From Planctomycetaceae bacterium (GTDB taxonomy: Bacteria; Planctomycetota; Planctomycetia; Pirellulales; Thermoguttaceae): a stretch of 5,879 nucleotides of DNA. This document shows, in pieces, positions 1-5,642 of this stretch (the first letter of the stretch is position 1; each line of letters opens with the position of its first letter). A program made the translations under genes and the position numbers. Under the pieces are notes generated by a model that saw only the letters and a program-made list of their open reading frames with translations, was not told where the DNA came from and ran no database searches. The DNA lies in the NCBI GenBank assembly GCA_031287585.1, contig JAITST010000097.1, positions 1 through 5,879 on the forward strand, read 5' to 3'.

Positions 1-1588
1 TCCACTCGCAAGACGATTCCCCGATGTCGTGCGCCAAGCCGCGCCGTAACGAATACGAGAACACTCCTAGCAGCAACGATGAGCAGATGACCAGCCAAAA
101 CAACGAAATCAGATAATAATCAAAACCCAGTATCGGAATTTTCGGGTCGAAAAACGTGTCCCAAAAGAAATTCTTTGCAGGTCGGTAGAGCAGGAATAGC
201 AACAGTAAACTGAGTAATGTCTCATAAAAAACTCGTGTTCGCCAGTTGTTTCGCCGTTTCACGATACGTTCACAAATCCGTTCCATCTCAAACGTGACGT
301 TTTCCATAAACGAATTACCCGCGACTACCGACTCACGAAACGTTTGCTGCGACGTGCAAAAATCCGACGGCAACTTCGCGTCAATCGCAAAACCTGATAG
401 AATTGTCGCCGCCTCGCGAAGTTGTCCTTCTTCCCAAAACGTTTGAATAACCGGTGTCGGGCGTTTTTTCTTACTCATACTCTTCACCTTCTTCGTACCT
501 TCCCACAGCCCCCAAGCCGCGAGTTGCGGCAGCGAACGAACACGCGAAAGTAACGCCGTCGAAACTATCGTACCCATCCCTTGATAAATCCGCAGTACGA
601 CCGAAAACGGCGAGTAACCCCAAAGCGACGTAACACGTTCTAACAATCGCGACTCCCAAAGCCGCCTGTTGTTCATCATATCGTCGCTCACACGTTCCGC
701 AAGACTTTGTCCGAGATGCCGCCGCTCTTCCAAAATTTTGTCACGCAACAATTCAACCTGATGCCAGTTTTTCTCAACTTCAACACGGCAATTACAGACC
801 GCCTCCTCCGCCAAGTCCGCGAAGTTAGAATCACGAATACGCATTGCTGACTCTTCGTTCAAGTCGCGTGTGAGAAGATTGTGAAGGTCGGTGAAATCCT
901 GCGAAAAAGGCGTACCGGCAACGCGGGCGTTAAGAGCGACGACTGAATCGACAAAGTAAATGCGTCCCGATTTGTAATGCTCGCTCAACACCGTTTTCCA
1001 GTCGTCACGAATATCAACATCGCGTTCGGCATGCGTTTGAACGAATACGAGCCGCGCGCCCGGCGCGGCATCGGTGAGTTCGTCGGTGACACGGCGGCTG
1101 CGGTATTTCTGTTGCGTGCCGACAATGAGTATAACGTCGCAATGCGGCAGAGCGGCACGAAGACGTGAGAGATTGGTTTCGTTGAGTTGCGTGTTTTCGG
1201 TTGTATCGGGGTCGGGACAATCAATTAACGCGAGCGATTCGAGGTCGGGAATGTTGAATTTTTTCACTATCATGCCAGTCGTGTCGATGCCCCACTGATT
1301 CGGATCGTGATTCTGATGACAGATGAAAATTGGTGTATCAGTAGTGGGACGCGACTTGCCTGATTCGACAACTTCCGCACCAAGTAACGCATTGATTAAA
1401 GCACTTTTACCGGTACCGGTACCGCCTAGCGTAGCGGCGATAAGAGGCATAGCCGCCCGCCGCCGCATCGACTTCGACCGCTGCACAAACTGTTCAACAA
1501 TCAAACCGCAATCCCGCGCAGCCCCCCAATCAGAAGCACCGGAAACCAAGTTCTGCAACCGCTCCGTTATAGTATCTGTCCGCCCCAA
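1..1588 (-). CDS. Membrane-associated (dynamin-like) GTPase, 3' end outside the window
   Basis: This is a single open frame of 529 codons with no stop before the left edge. It encodes a P-loop GTPase. Residues 55-62 read GGTGTGKS (G1), followed by INALLG. Residues 81-86 read PTTDTP (switch I, G2). Residues 123-130 read DCPDPDTT (G3, with Asp where DxxG has Gly). Residues 184-190 read QTHAERD in the G4 position. A charged, probably helical region covers about 230-320, and a hydrophobic or amphipathic stretch covers about 327-365. Two membrane helices follow at about 455-470 and 491-512. This layout (G domain, helical stalk, C-terminal membrane segments) fits bacterial dynamin-like or Era/YfjP-type GTPases acting at the inner membrane. 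I chose the TTG at 1588 because GGGGAG lies 6 nt upstream; the preceding in-frame stop is TGA at 1606-1604, and there is no in-frame ATG before residue 41. The specific role is unknown. The G-protein call is firm and the dynamin label is inference. Confidence 0.85.
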   Translation of the reverse strand, partial: MGRTDTITERLQNLVSGASDWGAARDCGLIVEQFVQRSKSMRRRAAMPLIAATLGGTGTGKSALINALLGAEVVESGKSRPTTDTPIFICHQNHDPNQWGIDTTGMIVKKFNIPDLESLALIDCPDPDTTENTQLNETNLSRLRAALPHCDVILIVGTQQKYRSRRVTDELTDAAPGARLVFVQTHAERDVDIRDDWKTVLSEHYKSGRIYFVDSVVALNARVAGTPFSQDFTDLHNLLTRDLNEESAMRIRDSNFADLAEEAVCNCRVEVEKNWHQVELLRDKILEERRHLGQSLAERVSDDMMNNRRLWESRLLERVTSLWGYSPFSVVLRIYQGMGTIVSTALLSRVRSLPQLAAWGLWEGTKKVKSMSKKKRPTPVIQTFWEEGQLREAATILSGFAIDAKLPSDFCTSQQTFRESVVAGNSFMENVTFEMERICERIVKRRNNWRTRVFYETLLSLLLLFLLYRPAKNFFWDTFFDPKIPILGFDYYLISLFWLVICSSLLLGVFSYSLRRGLAHDIGESSCEW

Positions 1589-1594
1589 ATCATT

Positions 1595-1600
1595 CTCCCC
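1595..1600 (-). promoter_or_regulatory. Shine-Dalgarno GGGGAG deciding a TTG start
   Basis: On the minus strand GGGGAG is followed by six bases and then TTG at 1588. The frame is closed by TGA at 1606-1604, and the nearby ATG (1592-1590) is out of frame and reaches a stop within eight codons. This makes TTG the best-supported start for the GTPase. The alternatives are later in-frame TTG codons or the ATG 41 codons in, just before the P-loop. Confidence 0.45.
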
Positions 1601-1685
1601 GTTTCAATATGTATGCGTTCGTAAAGTATTCAAGAACAACAGTCCGCGAATGGTAGTCAAAGTATCTACACATCTGACAACCCAC

Positions 1686-1691
1686 ATTATA
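1686..1691 (-). promoter_or_regulatory. Candidate -10 box (TATAAT) for the GTPase gene
   Basis: The minus strand reads TAGTATAATG here, a perfect consensus hexamer about 100 nt upstream of the proposed GTPase start. No good -35 box is visible at 16-18 nt; the best hexamer is TACAAT. Such hexamers are common by chance in AT-rich DNA, so this is only a candidate. Confidence 0.25.
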
Positions 1692-1802
1692 CTACAATTT
1701 TCAGAAAAATTGTACGACGGAGAAAAAAGTTTGGTAAGGTGTCGGTTATAACGTACCGAATGTTTGTCCTTATTGACATCAAGCCGCATTGTTTGAGTAA
1801 AA

Positions 1803-1973
1803 AGGGTATGTAAAAACTAGAGTGGAATCCATTTGGCATTAAATTTGCTTGCCAAGGTATCAGCAAAATAAGTTAACAAGGTTTTAGAGAATTATTTTGC
1901 TATTATGCTTGGACGCAGCATTTTTTGTGCCATTTAATCGAAAATAAAATTCCCCATTTATTTTTACATACCA
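1803..1973. mobile_element. MITE-like fold-back element with inverted-repeat ends
   Basis: The left end GGTATGTAAAAA (1805-1816) is the exact reverse complement of TTTTTACATACC (1961-1972). Further pairing is nested around nearly the same centre: ATTAAAT (1838-1844) with ATTTAAT (1932-1938), CCAAG (1852-1856) with CTTGG (1908-1912), and AGCAAAATAA (1862-1871) with TTATTTTGCT (1892-1901), leaving a 20-nt loop. The same octamer, GAGTAAAA, flanks the element at 1795-1802 and 1974-1981, as expected for a target-site duplication. There is no ORF of note inside. Together this describes a short non-autonomous transposon able to fold into one long imperfect hairpin. The parent family cannot be named: an 8-bp duplication argues against IS630/Tc1 (TA). 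A regulatory hairpin or attenuator is the alternative reading, but the flanking octamers favour a mobile element. Confidence 0.6.
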
Positions 1974-2149
1974 GAGTAAAACCCACTAATTTTGGTTAAG
2001 CAAAATATCCTGCATTTTTCAACAATTACAACGACTCGTTTTAGTTTCCGAACAAGTCTAATGAAAATGTTGTAAAATACTGTACTCCATCGGTTGATTT
2101 GCGAGGAGTGTTTCCTCACTGATGGATGTTTGTCGTCAAACTTTTTTTG

Positions 2150-2155
2150 AAAGGA
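2150..2155 (+). promoter_or_regulatory. Shine-Dalgarno AAAGGA deciding the start at 2164
   Basis: AAAGGA ends 8 nt before the ATG at 2164, which is ideal spacing. The longer frame from ATG 2122 would put a charged, cysteine-containing 14-residue extension before the signal peptide, and the ATG at 2155 overlaps this site. The start at 2164 also leaves a normal signal peptide at the N-terminus. Confidence 0.6.
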
Positions 2156-2163
2156 TGTGTATC

Positions 2164-2469
2164 ATGAGAAATGCATACATTGCTCTGTTCGTCGCTTCGG
2201 CTGTGATTACTTTGGTCGTAATTACCACTGTTTCGTTGTGCTATGCTGTTCCTTGCGCAACAGGTTCGCAAGTTTGTGATTTTGTTATAGATGCAACACA
2301 CAGATGTAAGAACGGTGTTGGCACTAATTCTATTATGCCAAACGAGAACACCACCAAAAATTATGTGGAGACTGGTAAAAGTTGCGGGATGGAATGGTAC
2401 GTTGGAGGTTTTGTTACATACCCCACACTTGAAACGTGTGGAACGGCTGTTTCGCCTGACTGCAGTTGA
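2164..2469 (+). CDS. Small secreted cysteine-rich protein (101 aa), family not recognised
   Basis: Residues 1-28 form a signal peptide: MRN, a long hydrophobic core rich in Ile, Val and Ala, and a likely cleavage site after CYA. The mature part is about 73 residues with six cysteines, in the contexts VPCATG, QVCDF, HRCKN, KSCGM, ETCGT and PDCS at the C-terminus. An even number of cysteines in an exported protein suggests three disulfides. I recognise no domain or catalytic motif. It is the first gene of the rightward set and has its own ribosome binding site. Export is well supported. Any role, such as a surface component, an inhibitor or a partner of the downstream membrane proteins, is unknown. 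Confidence 0.65.
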   Translation: MRNAYIALFVASAVITLVVITTVSLCYAVPCATGSQVCDFVIDATHRCKNGVGTNSIMPNENTTKNYVETGKSCGMEWYVGGFVTYPTLETCGTAVSPDCS

Positions 2470-2480
2470 AAAACGTAATC

Positions 2481-2570
2481 GTAACTTCTAAACTACCTGT
2501 GTTCCCGTTTTACAGTCTAAAAGATACTATTTTTTAGTGTTTGGAAACGGCAAAAGTTTTTAGAAGTTAC
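2481..2570. repeat. 90-bp imperfect palindrome with perfect 12-bp inverted-repeat ends
   Basis: GTAACTTCTAAA (2481-2492) is the exact reverse complement of TTTAGAAGTTAC (2559-2570). Inside the arms a weaker match can be aligned (CCGTTT on the left with AAACGG on the right, and CTAAAA-type blocks nearer the centre), so the whole unit can fold back on itself. It begins 11 bp after the stop of the 101-aa gene. It could be a second MITE-like element or a large stem acting on the transcript. No U-tract of the intrinsic-terminator type follows, and no clean target-site duplication is visible. Confidence 0.5.
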
Positions 2571-2628
2571 CTAATGCAACGGCAAGTCGGGAGTCTATCT
2601 GAAATCTCAATTATTCAAATTTTGCCAT

Positions 2629-2853
2629 TTGGCTATTGATATTACTTGCTGTGATTCGTGGGGCGGTCTTTGGGATTGCCCCTGTGATGATTTGTGTTCG
2701 TCGAATATTTTTTGTGCTATACTCAATACGATTGAAAACTGCGTTACTCACCCTTGTTTGCCATTCGAAAACAAGGGCATAGTCTTACAAGGCGAACTAT
2801 TTTCAACCGTAATGGGTGTATATCCGTCGCAGGTTGCTGTTTGGGGACGATAA
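2629..2853 (+). CDS. Cysteine-rich ORF, probable remnant or gene with unresolved start
   Basis: The open frame runs from a stop at 2572-2574 to TAA at 2851-2853. It has no ATG near its beginning; TTG 2629 is the only plausible start, and no ribosome binding site precedes it. The product (about 74 aa) holds eight cysteines in its first half, in contexts ITCCDS, DCPCDDLC, IFCAI, ENCVT and HPCLP, then a cysteine-free tail ending VAVWGR. It resembles the mature part of a secreted disulfide-rich protein but lacks a signal peptide. It lies in the same reading frame as the 101-aa gene upstream, with several stops and the 90-bp palindrome between them. This suggests either a second small exported protein that lost its 5' end or the tail of a once longer gene. 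I do not recognise the family. Confidence 0.35.
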   Translation: MAIDITCCDSWGGLWDCPCDDLCSSNIFCAILNTIENCVTHPCLPFENKGIVLQGELFSTVMGVYPSQVAVWGR

Positions 2854-2920
2854 ATAACAACAATTTGTGATAGGGTAAGTTATAGTTTCGGTTTTGTCCC
2901 CATAATATGTGGTAACTAAT

Positions 2921-3952
2921 ATGAGATTAAAAACTAATGCTTTTTGTTTGATATTTTTGTTGTTCTTTTTTTCTTGCAGTCCGTCTTTTTGCAGAGAGGG
3001 CGACTTGTCGGCAATTTGTCAGAATGGTTCTTTGTCGGTGGGGCGTATTCGTTCATACCAGTTCAGGTGCGAAATAGAGGCAAGGTTTCATAATCCTGTT
3101 GACAAGCCTCGAACGGATATAGGGTTGTTTTGGCAATCGGGGGACAACATCTTCGTAAAAACAGAATTATTTAATCCAGACAATATTGCAGTTGATGCTC
3201 TCGTTGCAGGTGCTATTTATACTTATAATGGTTCACTATATCAATGGTATATACCCGGAAGAGATGCCCTTTCTTTTTCAAAACAATGTCGCCATCCCAC
3301 GCCATATTGGATACAGAACCCGATTATTTTTCCATATTACTGGTTTGCAGGCGAGCGGGCAAATTGGTCTGAATTAAAAGATAAAGAAAGATGGGTAAAT
3401 CTGTTTAAGGAGGCACGTTATGAGGGAAAAAAGAACGAAAATAATGTGAATTATGAGGTAGTGTCGCTTCCCAACACACGCAGTAAAAAAAGAATCCATG
3501 TTTACTTCGCAAAAGATATCGAGTATTACCCTATGAAGTCTTTGTGTGGTAAGAAAAACAAAATAATATTTAGTGTTGAAGTCAAACGCTACAATCTAAT
3601 TGACGTTGATGGGCAAAAGACGGTGTTTCCGTTAGAGATTGTAGTGAAAGATGGAACTGAAACAGAAGGTTTGACAATAACATCTACGATTGATGAATCT
3701 TCTATTAAAGTAAACCATAACATTGATGAGGATAAGTTTACCCTTTCGCCTACGATGGCTAAAGTTGTATATGATTATGATGAAGAACTTAAAAAAATGG
3801 ACCCATCGTCGTTACCACCAGATGAAAATTATTTACCGCCGCCAATTCCCAACCATCAGTGGACACCAAAAAAGTTTGTTGTGCTTCTCGCTATTAATGG
3901 TGTCATTATAGTGTTGTTGTTACTGCTACTGTTATTGCGGCGTAAGAAGTGA
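2921..3952 (+). CDS. Exported protein with C-terminal membrane anchor (343 aa), family not recognised
   Basis: The ATG at 2921 begins directly with a signal peptide (MRLKTNAFC, a Leu/Phe-rich core, then SCSPSFC). A GTG four codons upstream is possible, and neither start has a clear Shine-Dalgarno. The mature domain, about residues 25-290, is mixed polar and aromatic with several Trp/Tyr-rich stretches, and I can assign it to no family. A proline-rich linker (about 294-316, with SSLPPDENYLPPP) leads to one transmembrane helix (about 319-339, eight consecutive leucines at its end) and a cytoplasmic RRKK tail. The predicted topology is a large outside domain tethered by its C-terminus. Its TGA overlaps the GTG start of the DUF1573 gene by four bases (GTGA), so the two were probably co-translated. 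The frame is intact, unlike its downstream neighbours. Confidence 0.7.
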   Translation: MRLKTNAFCLIFLLFFFSCSPSFCREGDLSAICQNGSLSVGRIRSYQFRCEIEARFHNPVDKPRTDIGLFWQSGDNIFVKTELFNPDNIAVDALVAGAIYTYNGSLYQWYIPGRDALSFSKQCRHPTPYWIQNPIIFPYYWFAGERANWSELKDKERWVNLFKEARYEGKKNENNVNYEVVSLPNTRSKKRIHVYFAKDIEYYPMKSLCGKKNKIIFSVEVKRYNLIDVDGQKTVFPLEIVVKDGTETEGLTITSTIDESSIKVNHNIDEDKFTLSPTMAKVVYDYDEELKKMDPSSLPPDENYLPPPIPNHQWTPKKFVVLLAINGVIIVLLLLLLLLRRKK

Positions 3953-5054
3953 GAACAAATGAAAGAGGATACTGTACTGTGAGATTACCAATTTCAAAAT
4001 GGATTCCAGAGTGGTTGCTCGTAATCATTATTACTGTGCTGGGTGTTATTCAAGGTGGACTTGTTTACTATGTGTTCAGCATTAGTATGGGTTCACCTTG
4101 TATTCAGGTCGATAAAACAGAGGTCGATTTCGGAGTGATACCGCCCAATTAAAGATTACGAGAACTTTTTGTTTAACAAATACCGGAAAATCTACGTTGG
4201 TGATTAGTGAAATTCATACGGGGTGTGGTTGTGTGGAAGCGAACTTACCACAAAACAGAATTAATTCAGAAGCATCAGGTGAGTTGCGGGTGACTATGGA
4301 GGTTGATGGATATGGTCAAACTACGCCAATCTATGTTTTTTCTAACGATCCACAAAACCCGATTATGCAGTTGTCTGTCAGGGCAGAACCAGCAATGGAA
4401 TTGATGGTTGAGCCATCTGTTGTTGATTTTGGTCAAGTAGAAAGCGTTGATGCATTACCGACCAAGAAATCAATTAAACTATTCTTAAATACAGATGTAT
4501 TTAGCAAGCAAGGATTGAATAATCTCTCTTTCATGACCAGTGAGCCGTACCTACATATTGACCGATTCACAAGAATCCGATGGTAATACAAAACAGATAA
4601 CAATAACACTTCAAAAAGACGCACCAATTGGAGAAATTTCTGCAAAACTGTATGTTGGTGATGGTGAGAATGATGTAACTGTACGTGTAATTGGTAACAT
4701 TCGTGGTCAGTATTATGCTCTGCCGCAATCTTTGATTATTGGGCCTGTATCGAACAGTGATAGCAAACTATCGTCAACGATAACATTGAAAACGCGAGAG
4801 ACTGGTACAACTTAAAATGTCCCCCAAATTTTAGCGATTGAGGCGAGTGATTCAATAGAAAAATTTGTGACAACATCAGTGGAAAAAATGTCAGAAATTT
4901 CTGTTGTGATGAATCCAGATTCGTATTCGAGAGTCTGGTCATCTCACGAAATTAGCGCACGATACGTGTGAAATGTTCTAGTAATGGTGGTCCAGTACAA
5001 GAAGTAAATATTCCTGTACTTATTATTTTGAAAAATTCAAAAATTCGTGACTGA
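3949..5054 (+). pseudogene. Membrane-anchored DUF1573 protein, broken by three frameshifts and a nonsense codon
   Basis: The parts join into one protein of about 367 residues. The first part has an N-terminal membrane helix (WLLVIIITVLGVIQGG) and then VDKTEVDFGVIPPN, the usual opening of a DUF1573 domain. At about 4149 the frame shifts (one base missing) and continues ITRTFCLTNTGKSTLVISEI with the TGCGC motif. A second domain-like opening, VVDFGQV, follows. At about 4545-4565 the frame shifts by +1 into TDSQESDGNTKQITITLQ. TAA at 4813-4815 interrupts TGTT-NVPQIL and could come from CAA. At about 4960-4966 a third shift restores RVKCSSNGG to the stop at 5052-5054. DUF1573 proteins are extracytoplasmic Ig-like (ASPM/MSP-type) proteins common in planctomycetes and Bacteroidetes. 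Start: GTG 3949 overlaps the upstream stop; GTG 3979 has AGAGGA 9 nt before it and is equally plausible. Assembly indels are the main alternative to decay. Confidence 0.75.
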
Positions 5055-5385
5055 TAGTTCTGTAACCTCAGTGGTCTATACATCTACCTGCGACATCAGG
5101 ATACATTGGTTTATTGTAACGCTATTGTTGGCTGTTCAAACGGTGCTGTTGTGTGTTCTCTCGTGGCAAATGTCGATCAATCATACAGAATTGAGCACTG
5201 GACTGCAAAAACTGGGCGCGAAATGGGAGGTGAAAACGATCCAGTTTACGGCATCTTCTAAAAACCTATTGACTCAAAACAACAAACCCCGTAAAATTAG
5301 TGACTTGCTGAACGAAATAGTGGAGTTTTTAGAAGTTGCCTTACTTTATAGAACGAGTCAATATAAGTGGAGCGATAGACATTGA
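5047..5385 (+). CDS. Single-pass membrane protein, 3' end probably lost to transposon remnant
   Basis: The GTG at 5047 overlaps the restored DUF1573 stop by eight bases, which marks it as the next gene of the operon. The product starts with about 17 polar residues, then one transmembrane helix (WFIVTLLLAVQTVLLCVLSW, about residues 18-37). A polar, probably helical region follows (SINHTELSTGLQKLGAKWE, and later KISDLLNEIVEFLEVA to about residue 98). The last residues, from about 5341 on, lie in DNA that in another frame encodes IS630 transposase, so the natural C-terminus is probably missing and TGA 5383-5385 is accidental. The family is not recognised. Topology suggests a short N-terminus inside and the helical part outside, or the reverse. 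Confidence 0.5.
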   Translation: MTDSSVTSVVYTSTCDIRIHWFIVTLLLAVQTVLLCVLSWQMSINHTELSTGLQKLGAKWEVKTIQFTASSKNLLTQNNKPRKISDLLNEIVEFLEVALLYRTSQYKWSDRH

Positions 5386-5616
5386 TACATTGGAAACGGT
5401 AGTTGCGTTCGCAGGTTCTGTGAACGCACAATTGACGATTCGCCTGCTTGAAAAGTTGATAGAAATTCATTTTTGCCGCCGCACTCGCAGAACTTTAACT
5501 TGCTAGAATGTTTGTGGAAGTTTTTTAAGAAAAAGATTTTGTACAATAAGTACCATGAAAAGTTTACAAACTTTTTAGCCGCAGGTAAAAAATTTTTCCG
5601 AATTATGAGTAATTTT
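5342..5616 (+). mobile_element. IS630-family transposase remnant, two frames, centre deleted
   Basis: Two pieces of a DDE transposase are visible. Piece A (5342-5470) reads RVNISGAIDIDTLETVVAFA and then SVNAQLTIRLLEKLIEIH, matching the stretch after the first catalytic Asp in IS630 transposases. Piece B (5470-5616), in another frame, reads FLPPHSQNFNLLECLWKFFK and then KKILYNKYHEKFTNFLAAG. This is the family's C-terminal signature LPPYSPxLNxIExLWK with the third catalytic Glu. At the junction (about 5467-5473) some 40-50 residues are missing, including the expected second catalytic Asp (DNA motif). The N-terminal half with the helix-turn-helix is absent too. No terminal inverted repeats or TA duplication can be placed. 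The remnant is therefore dead. It abuts the 3' end of the membrane-protein gene and ends about 27 bp before the SHD1 gene's stop. Confidence 0.8.
5404..5428 (+). repeat. 11-bp hairpin with a 3-nt loop inside the transposase remnant
   Basis: TGCGTTCGCAG (5404-5414) pairs with CTGTGAACGCA (5418-5428), ten Watson-Crick pairs and one G-U, around the loop GTT. It falls in the codons for AFAGSVNA of the transposase remnant, so it may be accidental. No U-tract follows, so it is not an intrinsic terminator. Confidence 0.3.
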
Positions 5617-5642
5617 CAATCGTGTTCAACATCCCCTTGCGT

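Larger units (their letters stand above)
1589..2163. other. Intergenic region between divergent genes
   Basis: This 575-bp stretch lies between the divergent GTPase and cysteine-rich protein genes. It must carry both 5' control regions. Apart from the fold-back element, the candidate GTPase promoter and the ribosome binding sites, I see only AT-rich DNA with no convincing codons. A TAAAAT at 2073-2078 could be a -10 box for the rightward gene, but no matching -35 box is evident. A small inverted repeat, GAGGA (2103-2107) with TCCTC (2113-2117), sits between that hexamer and the rightward gene. Confidence 0.5.

Noticed and set aside
246..1751. Several plus-strand and minus-strand ORFs of 60-140 codons, the longest at 1323-1751 plus
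   Set aside because: They lie opposite or out of frame with the continuous GTPase coding frame, are rich in Arg, Ser and Pro, and show no domain. They are shadows of that gene.
1604..1789. Minus-strand ORF of 61 codons immediately upstream of the GTPase and in the same frame
   Set aside because: It ends at a TGA 15 nt before the proposed GTPase start and its sequence is not protein-like. Readthrough is possible but nothing supports it.
2122..2163. Upstream ATG codons (2122 and 2155) extending the 101-aa cysteine-rich protein
   Set aside because: The extension places a polar, charged segment before the signal peptide, and the best ribosome binding site serves ATG 2164.
2617..2780. Alternative frame over the second cysteine-rich ORF with a hydrophobic stretch (FAIWLLILLAVIRGAVFG)
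   Set aside because: It starts without a start codon or ribosome binding site, ends in the middle of the region and shows no domain. The cysteine-rich frame is longer and more protein-like, although neither is certain.
5558..5575. AAAAGTTT-AC-AAACTTTT palindrome as a terminator for the minus-strand SHD1 gene
   Set aside because: The stem is entirely A/T apart from one G-C pair and lies within the transposase codons for EKFTNFL. It is better explained by coding sequence and AT content.
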